From contig NC_079239.1 of NCBI RefSeq assembly GCF_027921745.1, positions 1,825,501-1,889,500 of the forward strand: 64,000 nt of DNA, read 5' to 3'. This DNA is from Schizosaccharomyces osmophilus. Lineage: Eukaryota; Ascomycota; Schizosaccharomycetes; Schizosaccharomycetales; Schizosaccharomycetaceae. Under the pieces are notes generated by a model that was not told the DNA's origin, did not search any database, and saw nothing but the letters and a program-made list of their open reading frames with translations. Each line of letters starts with the position of its first letter. Position 1 is the first letter of the stretch. Below, piece by piece: positions 45,458 to 56,175 of the stretch. The translations under genes and the position numbers were made by a program.

Positions 45458-46774
45458 TTATTTGCCAAGTTCATCTTCCCATTCAAGAAGTGGTTCATGT
45501 ATTTCATGGGATGCTTGTTCAGTGGCTTTCCACACGCGCAAAACATTACCGCCTGCAATGTTTATAAGATCATTTATAGAAAGTCCTAAATCGGCTAATC
45601 TGGTAAACAAAGCAGGGTACTTGGAGACGTCTTCGAGGCCTTTTGGGACCAATTCTATGCCATCATAATCGGCACCGAGCCCTATATGACGATAAGAGCC
45701 TGTCACCTTAGCAATATGTTGGATATGCTCAACTACGGTCTCCAAAGTGGTATTTCTGGGAGTCGGACTAATAAAGTTAGGATAGAAGTTTACCATCACA
45801 ACGCCGTCAGTGTCTTTGACCCGTGAAAGGACATCATCCGGAACATTCCTTGGATCTAAAAATTCAGTTAGTATACTAATAACAGCATATCACGAGGAAA
45901 CATTTAGCTTACGGTTGTGAATAGCTTTGGCAGAGCTATGAGAAAAAAAAGCTGGTGCTAAAGAAATATCTAAAGCTTGATGCATGACTTCAGGCGTTAC
46001 ATGGGACAAATCTGCCATCATGCCAAGACGATTCATTTCACGAACCAAAGCTCGTCCCGCTTCTGACAATCCACCATTGACTTGCTTACCGCCAACAGCA
46101 GCATCAGCAAAAACGTTATCACAGTTGTGGGCGAGCGTAGCATATCGCACTCCCATTTCATAGTAACGTCGTAAAATAGATGGGCTGCCAGCAATTTGGT
46201 GCAGACCCTCAATACCAATCATTCCTGAAATGCGTTTCCGTAAAAAGTTATATTTTACTTGATTGCTCTTGGTAGTCAAGGAAAAGTCTTGAGGGTATTT
46301 GTCAATCATACGCTTAATTATATCAAGTTGCTGCAAGGTTTGTTGTACAGCTTCATGTTCGCCAGATCTGTTCCACGCAAGAAAGCTATCTGGAGCCAGT
46401 GAAGGGCATTCAACAAACCCAGACCAAAATTGACCACCTACGTGGCCGCTTCTAAGGCGCTGGATATCCGTATGGCCAGTAGCATGGTGAAGGTCTCTGT
46501 CAGCCAACTTATTATCGTAATTTTCACGAATAAAAGTAGGAAAGTCATTATGACCATCAATTAAAGGGAAGTGATTTAGGACAAAATGAGCTTTTTGCTC
46601 TGAAGTCCAGAGAGAAGAAGGAATATAAAATTCCGGTCCTTTGTAAAGAGCAAATAAGAGGGATGCAGACAAAAGGCATAAGCTTATTTTTACATATTTA
46701 GGGATCCATTGCTTCTTTAGATTTGAAGGCTGAGTAGCTGGAAAAGGGATTTCAGACTTTTCTTCACAAGGCAT
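45458..46774 (-). CDS. Membrane dipeptidase (peptidase M19)
   Basis: Two exons: 46774-45913 and 45855-45458 (57-nt intron with TACTAAC branch), giving 419 residues. A short cytosolic N terminus is followed by one membrane helix ('VKISLCLLSASLLFALYKG'), making a type II membrane protein. The M19 zinc sites are visible: 'LIDGHNDFPTFI' (His, Asp), 'IGIEGLHQI' (bridging Glu), 'YATLAHNCDN', 'MMADLSHVTPEVM' and 'FFSHSSAKAIHNHPRNVPDD', the last restored by the splice. 'GLGADYDGIE' closes the active site. Family members cleave dipeptides and cysteinyl-glycine; the natural substrate here is unknown. I recall the S. pombe orthologue as SPAC3A11.10c (409 aa). Confidence 0.93.
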
Positions 46775-47856
46775 TGTTGAAATCTAATTTTTCAGTGGTA
46801 CGTCAATAACACAAAGGTAAGAATGAAAGCACCTTTTCACTATTATCAACTTTATTTTTACTACTGAAAATTGTAATAAAGATATATAAATTACTCTTAG
46901 CAAATAGGTGTTGTTCTAGGCAACTTTCTTTCACGGCCAAAATGAAATGCAATTGCCTTTCTCTCTCGAAGCACAAAACTACATATTCAATAGTTTAGAG
47001 TTAATCTGTTGAAACTACTTATAGTTACTACAAATGAAGCTAAAGTTGCAGCGTGAATACTTGGGTTACTTGGCTGTAAACCGATGTGTCAGCTAAAAAC
47101 TCGAATCATTAACAGATTCGAATGTGATCCTTTTCAATTTTCCAGAATATCTTTCATTGACGAGAAGCTGTATGTGATTTGGTGACAACTCTTGACTCCC
47201 AGTCGAAATGAATAAAGAAACAAGGGTAAACACATGTATGGAATTTTATCAATATTTGGAATCAATTCATAAGAAAAACGTCTTGTATGCTGTTAGAAAT
47301 TTAGAACAATAGTGCATGAAAGAATGCGATTTTCTATTAATGAACGGCATCTAATAAAGTTCATATAAACGAACGACAAAGCTGCTGCTTATGTACGTTT
47401 CATCTGCATCGCATTATGGCTAAACAGCTTTCGCTGAAGAAGCAACTATGATTCAGACAGTTTCTATTTTTCGGTAGTCAAGTTGAATATGAAATCCCGA
47501 AAACTACAAAAATGCGCCTTTCGATAAAACAAGTCTCTGAACAAGGAATCCTCAGCATGCTCACTATTAAAAATCATGAAAGTTGCAACCTAATTCTCTA
47601 TTATTCAAAGGTTCAAAACAAGAAAAGGATAAAGATAGACCTTGGAAGCAAAGTTCGCCATCTATTTAAAACCCGCGTGTATCAAAATTTGTTCTTATAG
47701 ACTAATATAACAGTACTTTACTATTCATTACAAGTCAGACTACCGTGAAGAAAGAGAAGACATCAGAAGATGCTTTGAAATTTTTGGGGCATAGAAATCA
47801 TAGAGAAAAAGAATTGATAAGATTACAAGGAGCTCATAAAAAAGAAGATGGAATAT
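46775..47856. other. Gene-free spacer where S. pombe has a pyridoxal reductase gene
   Basis: A 1.08-kb spacer between the dipeptidase start and the rpt5 3' end. A plus-strand 62-codon frame (47512-47700) shows no family features. I looked for aldo-keto reductase fragments on both strands and saw none. Confidence 0.5.
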
Positions 47857-49346
47857 TTATGCAAAGTATTGTAAAGTCTTTGACTTACGCATTTGCACTT
47901 CCAAAATGCCGTCCATAAAATGTTCATGAGTGATTTTGGTATCTCCTTGTCGAAGAGCAATCATACCGGCTTCTACACAGACACTCTTTAACATAGCACC
48001 GTTGTATTCATCAGTGCTTCTAGCCAATTCTTCCCAATTAATATCGTCAGCAATTGCCATTTTACGAGAATGGATACGCAAAATGCCAACACGGGCTTCT
48101 TCGTTTGGAAGTGGGAATTCGAGCTTACGATCTAAACGACCCGATCGTAACAAAGCAGGATCTAAGGTATCAACACGGTTGGTTGCAGCAACCACTTTGA
48201 CACGGTCATCGCTACTGAAACCATCGAGTTGATTCAAAAGCTCCAACATGGTTCTTTGAACTTCACGATCACCTGCTTTTTCGGAGTCGAAACGCTTCGT
48301 ACCAATGGCATCTAATTCATCAATAAATATAATAGCTGGACTTTTTTCTTTAGCCAAAGCGAACGCATCACGAACTAACTTTGCACCATCACCAATAAAC
48401 ATTTGGACGAGCTGTGGAGCAGCCAATTTTAAGAAGGTTGCATTGGACTGAGCAGCACAAGCACGGGCAAGTAAGGTTTTACCTGTACCTGGAGGACCGT
48501 ACATCAAACATCCCTTGGGAGGCTTAATACCCAAATTTTGAAACTTGTCGAATTGTTGCATAGGCAAAACAATTGCTTCAAACAACTCTTCAATCTGTTT
48601 TGATAAACCACCAATATCGGAGTAACGTTCAGTAGGTCTTTCGTCAACTTCCATAGCTTTCACACGACTATCATATTCCGAGGGCAACTTGTCAATAATT
48701 AAGTAGGAATCCTTATTTACACCTATCAAGTCACCAGGATGAAGTTCTTCGGGCTCAACAAGACCGATCAAGGGAAGGAAGATCGTTTGACGTGTTGATG
48801 TTTTGATGACAGCAGACTTGCCAACGCGGGTCTCTAAGTTTTGATTTGCTGATTCTTGTACCTCTTCTTCTTCGGATGGCATGTCCAAAATTTCTACTAC
48901 GTTACCAACCAAATACGGAAGCATCTTGTTATTCGCGACTTTTTCTTGGTTTTCTTTGGTTTTTTCGACCATCGTGCTTTTTTCGTGTGTTAATCTTTGA
49001 TACTCAGATTTCATAACCTATTGTGAGGTTAGCTTTCTTCTTTCACTTGCCATACGATATGTCAATAAAGGGACAATTTCGCTGGATGCTTTAATGAAGC
49101 AAATCAACAATATAGGATCATTTGAAAACTTTAAATGAAACAAATGACCGCCAGTTTACTTCCACATTACGTTTAGCCCTTTATACCACTTACTTTAATG
49201 TCATTTTCTAAGAGTCTTGTCCGACTGCTAAGTTCATCAGAATTGGCGTTTAGAATTTCTTGCTCAATTCCATCCATGGAATCATCATGGCTGGAATCTG
49301 CTTGCTGTGAGCGATTCAACGCGTCTAATTCCTCAAGTGTTGACAT
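47857..49346 (-). CDS. rpt5: 26S proteasome regulatory ATPase Rpt5
   Basis: Two exons: 49346-49194 and 49017-47857 (176-nt intron, branch GCTAAC, end AATAG), giving 437 residues (family usual about 438). The splice reads [19 protein letters not shown], the conserved Rpt5 coiled coil. An OB-fold region ('LVGNVVEIL') precedes the AAA core: Walker A GPPGTGKT at residues 225-232, Walker B '[14 protein letters not shown]', and the second region '[22 protein letters not shown]'. The protein ends QYFA; the proteasome-docking HbYX tail normally has Tyr next to last, here Phe. Rpt5 is one of six ATPases that unfold substrates and open the 20S gate. The start was set at [10 protein letters not shown] by the spliced frame. 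Confidence 0.96.
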
Positions 49347-49660
49347 TGGTGTTCCGGTTAAGTTCACGTTTGTTCTTCAGGAGTCTTAGTAACCCAGAGG
49401 CACGAGCATTGGAATCTTAAACCCACATACTAATACAGTCTATTTTTATAAACATTTGTATATTTTTTACCTATGTATATAATTCTGCTTTATTCTTTAT
49501 ATATAGATTGTACGATGTTTGTTCATGCTATGCAAACTGCGTAGTATTAGGAGAAAGGATATCTTTAAAGATAGTATCAACAATTTTAAAAGTAAATTAT
49601 ATGTAATTTCAAATAAATAAGAAAGAAAAAACTTGAACATCGTACCCAAACTTTTCCAAC

Positions 49661-49685
49661 TTTTTTTTTTTTTTTTTTTTTTTTT
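49661..49685. repeat. Homopolymer T tract, 25 nt
   Basis: Uninterrupted run of T on the plus strand, in the rpt5 upstream region. Such tracts exclude nucleosomes in many yeasts and are prone to length change. Confidence 0.9.
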
Positions 49686-49982
49686 AACCATCCATTTGTT
49701 TACTTGGTTGTAAACAAAAAATTCCAATTTACCACACGAAATTTACTGATCCCCATTCCATGCGTACTATTTTTCGTTTTTCATTTTTATTTTCTATTTC
49801 ATTCTAATTATTGGCGACGTCTTCAGGATAATTGTGCGATAATTCTTTGCTATAAAGGCATTTTATGTTACTGAACGTCAATATGGAGCGTTCGTCAAAC
49901 CAAATCAAACTAATATATTTTTTTTTACATATAAATGTATGTAAAAAGGCCATTCAGCACAAAAATGTTGTTAAAGACGAAC

Positions 49983-49987
49983 AAAAA
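49983..49987 (-). terminator. RNA polymerase III terminator of the tRNA gene
   Basis: Five T residues on the minus strand (AAAAA at 49983-49987), five bases after the 3' end of tRNA-Arg, the normal Pol III stop signal. Confidence 0.75.
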
Positions 49988-49992
49988 TAGAA

Positions 49993-50073
49993 CGACCACG
50001 GCGAGATTTGCACTCGCGATCTTTGGCGAATCCTCAACCGGAAACCAACGCCTTACTTCTAGGCCACGAGGCC
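49993..50073 (-). tRNA. tRNA-Arg (CCG) with 9-nt intron, atypical loops
   Basis: The minus strand folds as a cloverleaf of 81 nt. Acceptor GGCCTCG pairs with CGTGGTC apart from a U5-U68 mismatch; D stem GCC/GGC; anticodon stem TTGGT/GCCAA; T stem GCGAG/CTCGC. Between the anticodon stem arms lie 16 nt beginning TTCCGG, so the anticodon is CCG and about 9 nt after position 37 form an intron at the usual place. Two features are unusual: the D loop (TAGAAGTAA) lacks the GG pair that should be G18G19, and the T loop reads TGCAAAT with G instead of T at position 55. Both lie inside the Pol III A and B boxes. It may be a functional but diverged gene or an early pseudogene. Confidence 0.8.
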
Positions 50074-50754
50074 GCTCTATCGTTTAAGGAATAATTTACA
50101 TTTATGTAGTATAGTAATATCGCTATATGGATTATAGCGAATAGTTAACAAGAATACAAGCTTTGTAGAGGAAATACTGGATTCACAATGGTTTCTTTTT
50201 AAACTTTTCTCTAAATTTATACTAAAAGCTGTGTCTCCTCATCATACCATTCGTTTTTCGCATTTTGTTTTTGGGTATCAGATGGACTTGGCTATAGTAA
50301 ACAAGGGTACTAGGCAATTTATCTATGACAGTACGATCATTGGATTCTTTGTAAGTTTCAAGGCTAATTAAAATCCTTAACAATTGGTGATGTTCATTAC
50401 AATCCTCTTTTCATGATTTTAGCTTTCCTATGGAAGCAACCAAGGGAGAGTGTAGACTGAAGTAACTACCCTGGATGCACCAATCTTATAAAAATCCTTT
50501 TAATTCTAATAGTAATTGTAAAGTAAATTGAATTTTTACTCTATTTACTTATTTATCTCTTTGTTTAGAAAGGCATATTCTAATCTGATGAATGCTTAAA
50601 TGCTTCCATGTACTTGCTCCCAAATAGTTATAAAAAGAAAAAACCTCGATAGTATCATATTCCACAAAGCTCTGAGTTCTACGTAGGTAGAGACCCCAAA
50701 CCAATTCTTGTATTAAATTTTAGAGGAGGAAACCGGTTGAACCATAAGTAAAAA
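50074..50754. other. Intergenic region between tRNA-Arg and the prefoldin gene
   Basis: 681 bp. A 7-bp inverted repeat CGCTATA...TATAGCG lies at 50121-50139, near the tRNA 5' flank. A small spliced frame (50282-50350 plus 50423 onward) with good splice signals is described in the findings but not called as a gene. Confidence 0.4.
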
Positions 50755-51291
50755 ATGGAAGATCTAGCTAGGAAGTATCAAGAACAACAAAGCGGTATGA
50801 TTTCAGCTTAAGAATACTGACTCACAATTTAATTAGAGTTGACAGGATATGTTGAATCGATAAAAAAGCTCGAAGCACAGTTACAAGAAAATACTAGTGT
50901 TTATAATGTATGTTCATTTCGATCGAACAGCTGAAGCGGCTGAGGTGTCGAGAAACAAAATTCAAAGAGCTAACATTAGTAGGAATTAGACAGAATAGAC
51001 AGCGACTCCAATATATACAAGCAAATCGGACCCACCCTTGTTAAGCAATCCCAAGAGGAGGCAAAGACGAACGTTCAGACTAGACTTGATTTTATCAAGA
51101 AAGAAATGTATGTTTTTATCTTTTTCATGCTCTAAAGCGGTCGCAAAGGGAAGGGGTTCATTCAAGCTAACGCATTTAGTGCTCGTGTGGAAAAGCAAAT
51201 TGAAAGTTCAAAGGTGGAATTTGCCAAGCTCAAGACTGCTATCGTTCAAGCACAAACCGAAGCAGCTTCCAAAGCAAATGCTTCCTCTTAA
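50755..51291 (+). CDS. Prefoldin subunit 6
   Basis: Four exons: 50755-50794, 50837-50907, 50983-51107 and 51180-51291, giving 115 residues (S. pombe about 114 as I recall). All junctions join in frame with GTATGA/GTATGT donors and TTAG/GTAG acceptors. The protein starts '[19 protein letters not shown]' and shows two long helices around a short hairpin ('[20 protein letters not shown]', then '[20 protein letters not shown]'), the beta-type prefoldin layout; 'GPTLVKQ' is the family signature (GP-LV-Q). Prefoldin is a hexamer that hands nascent actin and tubulin to the CCT chaperonin, which links it functionally to cofactor C in this window. It is too fragmented by introns to be seen as one open frame. 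Confidence 0.94.
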
Positions 51292-51323
51292 ATAAAAAGG
51301 AATCATTATAAATATTATTCACA

Positions 51324-53882
51324 TTATGTACCAAATGACATCGACTCACGATTCTTCATCATGGGTCCTAACCTCGTATCATTTACCTTCTTTGCAAACC
51401 GTAAACTATTCAGGGTATCCATTATCTGAGACTTTAGCGGCGAAACATTGACAAACATAAGTGTTTTTGCATTTTCTCCTAAAGCATATCGCAATAAATA
51501 AGTAAGCTATCATATAGTTAGTATCTATCATTTCATCATACGCGAAATCATTACACCTACCTTGGAATTTCTATAAGGTATATGGTTTTTTCCTTTACCA
51601 GAAACATAAGCTGCAACTCCAAGTGCATGAATAACATCTCCCAAACAACTCAAACTTTTATTTATAGCTTGGGTTTCTCGTAAACGTTCTCCTTCTGCTT
51701 GGCTAAAACTTAAACGCTCGGATCCAGCCAAATCAACTAAATTTAGCGTTCCTCGGCAAACCTGATTCATGCTTTCATTCCATCCATCAATGTATAGCGT
51801 AAAGACAGTGTGAGACCGTGAGGAACGTTCGTTAGCTTTCGTAGCAGCGATAAAACGGTTTTCCGCTGCTTTTCCCAACATCTTGTAGACCATATCTTCA
51901 TCCTCAAAATCTATCACTCTTACATTATCCACAGTTGTGCGTCGCTCTCTTTCATCATGATGAATGTCATGCTTTTGTTGTTGCATCAAGCCATTTTTGT
52001 CCAATAAGTCATAAATCTTTTCATTATAAATCTCTAAAAATTGCCCTTGTAGCTTATAGTTCCACCCCTTTTCCTTAAGTAGCTCGATGTACTCAAAGAT
52101 CTGCTTTACAGCTCGAGTTACCATACCATCATTCGACAACATGGTATAGGACTTTCCGGATCCAGTTTGCCCATAAGCAAAGATACTCACATTATACCCA
52201 TCAATAGCACTTTGGACTAGATGAGTGATTTCTTGAAATACAGATTCATTCGTAGCTTCTGGAGAAAATACTCGGTCAAAAGAAAAAAAATAGTTTTTAT
52301 CATGTACATGACCAAGAGACGACTCTACAGTAGGTCCTTTAAGTAATAATTCCCGAGGCTCTAAAGAATGACTATCTGGGTAATGAAAGACTGACTCAAT
52401 CTCTTCCGATTTTTTTCGTTCGCGAGGTAAGAAGGGCCGGATTCTACAAAAGACACGAATATTTCCTTTTAATTCTTGAATGGTGTTGTGTAGTTGCCGT
52501 CGAAGAGACTCCTCAGCAAAAAGTTTTCTAGATAATGATTCATTCGATTTTGTTAGTTCGTACACTTTATACTCGAATTCGGAAGAAGTATGACCTTTGT
52601 CGTTTACCATCTGTTGGTTTTCTTTCAAAAGCATGTTGAGCTTGTCGGCTTCATCTAGAGCCATCAAATGTTCTTTCTTTTTTTCGGATAACTGTTTGCT
52701 CGTTCGGTCCAATTCTACTTGAATTTCATCTAGTTCTCTTTGTTTAGTGGAAATCTTCGCTTCCATCATTTGCTGATACCGGTTAAATTCGGTATTTTTC
52801 TCAGAAAGCAGAGATTCATAGTATCCTTTGCTACTATTTTCTTGTAATCGCGCCTCTTCTTTCCTCTTCTCAAAGTAAACCACGTTTTCTTGAAGCTGTG
52901 CCTGGTATGCCTTTTTTAAATCAAAGATCCTTATGGAGAAACCTTTCTGCATTTCCTCAAACGAATGCTTGTATTCCGCAATAATGTTCACAATTTGTTC
53001 ACGCACACTAACAATTTGCTGCTGCAGCTCGCGCTCCAATTTTTTTCGGCCCTTTCCTTCATGATGCTTTATATTTCCAAGCTCTCCTTGAAGTTTTGCC
53101 AATTGGACATCCTTGTCGTTTAACAATCCACGAAGGGTTTTGATTCGTGACTCATAAACATCATCTTTTTCTGAAATTTGAGCTGTAAGCGTGTTTACTA
53201 AAAAAATGGTCAGCAGATTTCTTTTCAACTAGTTGTGAACGTACATAAGCCTTTATCTCTTTCCAAGCTTTCTAGGAGTAACTGTAATTCTGATTGATGG
53301 CTTTTATCTTTCTCAGCTAGGGAATATGTTGCTTCAGAATATCTTTCTTTCAAGTTCCAATAAGCAGACTCTAAATCATGAACTTGATCCTTATCAAGCA
53401 AAGACGAAGTATTCATGAATGACTCTCTAGATACCTCTACTACAGTAGCAGTATTCTCCTTGATCTGATTTATTTTTCGAATAGTCCTAGAGGCTTCCAA
53501 GGGATTATGGCCGTTGTTACCAGTTAATGCTTTGTGAGACTCCAGCATCATCCGTATTTTTTCTAGCCATTCCACTTTATCATCAGATGGCTGTTTCGAC
53601 TTCCTTTCGTCTTTAACAATTGGATTCGTCTTTCTGAGCTGACTAGCACCGTTCAATTTCTTGATTCCCGAGTCTGTGTGTGATGTTGGATTGTGTTCTT
53701 GCAAAGATAAAGGTTTCAATTGTTTCCTTCTAAGATGATTTGCATCTTCGGTCCCATCAACGACTTCCCTCCCAGCCTGCTTTCGTTTCCTTAAATAAGC
53801 ACTCGATGAAAAAGCGGCTGCATTCTTAAGAAAGTTAGCTAGGAGTTTTCAAGAAAGGAGAATTCATTACCTCAATTACCAT
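51324..53882 (-). CDS. pkl1: Kinesin-14 (C-terminal motor) Pkl1/Klp1
   Basis: Four exons on the minus strand: 53882-53871, 53824-53245, 53197-51561 and 51506-51324, giving 803 residues (S. pombe Pkl1 about 832 as I recall). A basic N-terminal tail is followed by a long coiled coil (about 90-440) and then the motor domain, the reverse of plus-end kinesins. Motor motifs: '[15 protein letters not shown]', P-loop '[15 protein letters not shown]', switch I '[14 protein letters not shown]', switch II '[11 protein letters not shown]'. The last exon completes the motor with '[19 protein letters not shown]' and '[15 protein letters not shown]'. Pkl1 is a minus-end motor at spindle poles that opposes kinesin-5. 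The 12-nt first exon (MVIE) is a weak point of the model; the rest is firm. Confidence 0.91.
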
Positions 53883-54100
53883 TTCATGGATTCAAACGAA
53901 AGAAAAGGGAAAACAGACCTGCCAATTTCTTTTGCTTCCTTTCACTCTTTCCTTACTGTTGTTTTCTCAAAGTTCTCCTATGGTTTAAAGAGTTGCAGTG
54001 AAGATAGTTTGAATGATTTTTAGGGTACTTCTTTTTAGTTCGTTAAAGCTCACCACCAAGGAAGGGTGGGACACATGCTAGATTCTCTTGGTTTGAGCAC

Positions 54101-55179
54101 ATGAGTATTGAATTTGTGAATTGGCCAGATTCATATTACATTGGCATTGATGGGTGCTTTTACCCTTCAAACCGTCTGAACGGAGTAAAGAATTTCCGCG
54201 TTGGACTTCATCTTATAACCTGGACACCTTCCAATGGTGTGGGCTTAGTATCTGGGGCGTTCTTTTACATTTCGAAACCTTGTGCTTATACACTTACATA
54301 CGATACGTTGTCAGAGAATGCATTGCTTGAGGAGATCGACTGTGTCTATGATGACAAGTTTTACAATTATACCTGCGTTGATAATTGGGATTACTTGGTG
54401 AGATTCATCCAGGAAAAGCATTTGCAAAGGATATTTCAAAGCGAGATATCAATTTTTACAATGGATACTTCTACTTATGCAAACACAGATTTGAAGCTGA
54501 ATGAATCGCAGCTTTTTCAGCCTTCAGAGAAAGATACTATATTACAATTCACGAAATTTGATGTTAGAAAAAGCTGGTCTCCGACTTCCGTAGGCTCCGA
54601 AAGGTCTTTGCAAGCTATTGACAAAAGTTTTATGTATCAACGACTTGTACAATTTGCTTGGCACGGTGAGCTTGATTCGGCGCTAGCTGAGTACTCATTT
54701 GCCTACCTTGCATACGCTTTTTTTTCTCATTACGCAGCATTATTGCATTGGAAAAACTTTTTGGAGATGCTATTGCAGTCTTATACATTGGCTGAAACAG
54801 AGCCAGAGTATTACTCTACTTTTCTTGGTATGTATTTCTATGCCAAAAGAGCCCTGCTAATAAAAACTATATAGGCTTGTTTCAAGTGCAAATCGAGAAA
54901 CTGCATGATCGTGACATAGAAACTTCAGCTCTTTTTGAGAAAAATTTTATGCAGTCCTTACTGGAAAACCTATTGGAACGCAAGTCAGACAACAGCTTTT
55001 CGCTCCAAGTCAACGAGGCTTTAGAAAATCTGGTGAATGCTGTTTCGAACATAGTCAACATACAGGAATTTCCAGAAGACGCTACTACAGATGATCCTAA
55101 TGCTGCTATTGATTACGACCAGGAAGTACATGAATTTGGGCAATATGTGATAGATGATTTTGATAATGATAGTAATTAA
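54101..55179 (+). CDS. aar2: U5 snRNP assembly factor Aar2
   Basis: Two exons: 54101-54827 and 54875-55179 (47-nt intron GTATGT...TATAG), giving 343 residues (S. pombe about 346 as I recall). The N-terminal domain starts 'SYYIGIDGCFYPSNRLNGVK' and 'GLHLITWTPSNG', matching the conserved Aar2 beta-sandwich; the C-terminal helical domain includes 'LVQFAWHGELDSALAEYSFA' and 'WKNFLEMLLQSYTLAETEP'. The end is very acidic ('IDDFDNDSN'). Aar2 holds Prp8 in the cytoplasmic U5 precursor until Brr2 replaces it. The frame stays open upstream of the chosen ATG but without another ATG before the next stop, so 54101 is the start. It shares a 218-bp divergent promoter with pkl1. Confidence 0.92.
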
Positions 55180-55376
55180 ATTTGATATGAGATTTCTATT
55201 CATTGTGTTCTGCTACTTTCTTATTTTCGATTTACTTTACTTTATTCTTACGGCTTAGTCTATTAATATCAAATGAAGTTTCTTGTTATGTTTCTATAAA
55301 AGAAAACCAAATAGACGTCGAGGACTTTGTCCAAACCAGCCAAACAAATAGTATGACAAACAAGGGACGAAAGTGC

Positions 55377-55796
55377 TCACAGTCTGCGACCACGACGACC
55401 ACCCTTTCTGCGGGTAGAGTCGGTAGGGATGGGAGTAACATCCTCAATACGACCAATGCGCATACCGGCACGGGCTAAAGCACGCAAAGCGGCTTGAGCA
55501 CCGGGACCAGGAGTCTTAGTAGCAGTACCACCGGTAGCACGAATCTTGATGTGAAGAGCGGTAACACCAACTTCCTTACACTTGACAGCAGCGTCTTGAG
55601 CGGCTAACATAGCAGCGTAAGGAGAAGACTCGTCACGATCAGTCTTGACCTTCATACCACCGGTGACACGGGTAATAGTTTCCTTACCGGTCAAATCGGT
55701 GATATGGACGAAGGTATCATTGAAAGAAGCATAGATATGTGCAACACCAAACACGAGCTCACCAGAGCGAACTTGAGGCCCAACGTTAGTAGCCAT
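55377..55796 (-). CDS. rps14: 40S ribosomal protein S14 (uS11)
   Basis: Single exon, 139 residues, the usual length for the family. The sequence is nearly invariant across eukaryotes: '[20 protein letters not shown]', '[20 protein letters not shown]' and the basic tail '[16 protein letters not shown]'. S. pombe has two copies (rps1401, rps1402); position suggests rps1401. It lies in the small-subunit platform at the mRNA exit. Codon use is strongly biased to GTC, ACC and CGT, as for highly expressed genes. HomolE and HomolD promoter boxes lie about 80-110 bp upstream. The gene converges with aar2. Confidence 0.98.
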   Translation of the reverse strand: MATNVGPQVRSGELVFGVAHIYASFNDTFVHITDLTGKETITRVTGGMKVKTDRDESSPYAAMLAAQDAAVKCKEVGVTALHIKIRATGGTATKTPGPGAQAALRALARAGMRIGRIEDVTPIPTDSTRRKGGRRGRRL

Positions 55797-56175
55797 TTTT
55801 CTGTTGTTGCCGTTTCAAGATCTGTTAGGCACTCCGCAGGTTTATCTGTCTGCGTTTCCTCAACAAGTACACTAGCAACAGTCACAAAAGTATAGGGTAG
55901 GGTTAACTGCAGTACAAATCTTAAAGGGTATAAGCGAATTCGCTTAATATTAATGTAGTAAGAATACTGACTTATGCAGTCGTTTGAACTTTGAAAGGCA
56001 CTTGGGTTTTAACTTATAAATGAATTCATTAAATATGTATTTCTCAGTTATATTCTAGTATAATTGTAAATTAAAACAAGACTGCCATATGGACTGAAAC
56101 GAAGGTAATCAAAAATAAATGATGGTAGGAAAACAAAAACAGGGGTATTATGAAACTTCATTAATTATCACTTGT
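55797..56175. other. rps14 promoter region and pol1 3' flank
   Basis: A 379-bp spacer holding the rps14 Homol boxes (listed separately) and, on the far side, the pol1 3' end. Nothing else seen. Confidence 0.6.
55879..55903 (-). promoter_or_regulatory. HomolE and HomolD boxes of rps14
   Basis: On the rps14 sense strand ACCCTACCCT (55903-55894) is followed by TGTGACTG (55886-55879). HomolD (CAGTCACA, either orientation) replaces the TATA box of fission yeast ribosomal protein genes and HomolE (ACCCTACC) stimulates it; spacing is as known for the class. Confidence 0.9.

Larger units (their letters stand above)
49347..49992. other. Intergenic region between rpt5 start and the tRNA gene
   Basis: 646 bp of AT-rich sequence with a 25-nt T tract (49661-49685). 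No gene seen apart from the Pol III terminator of the tRNA gene at its right end. Confidence 0.5.

Noticed and set aside
47512-47700. 62-codon plus-strand frame between dipeptidase and rpt5
   Set aside because: No resemblance to any family and not a remnant of a pyridoxal reductase.
47885-47900. GTAAGT word near the rpt5 stop codon as a donor for an extra terminal exon
   Set aside because: The unspliced end aligns in length and pattern with other Rpt5 C termini, so no further intron is needed.
50121-50139. 7-bp inverted repeat CGCTATA...TATAGCG near the tRNA gene as a mobile-element end
   Set aside because: Too short, no partner copy and no target-site duplication seen.
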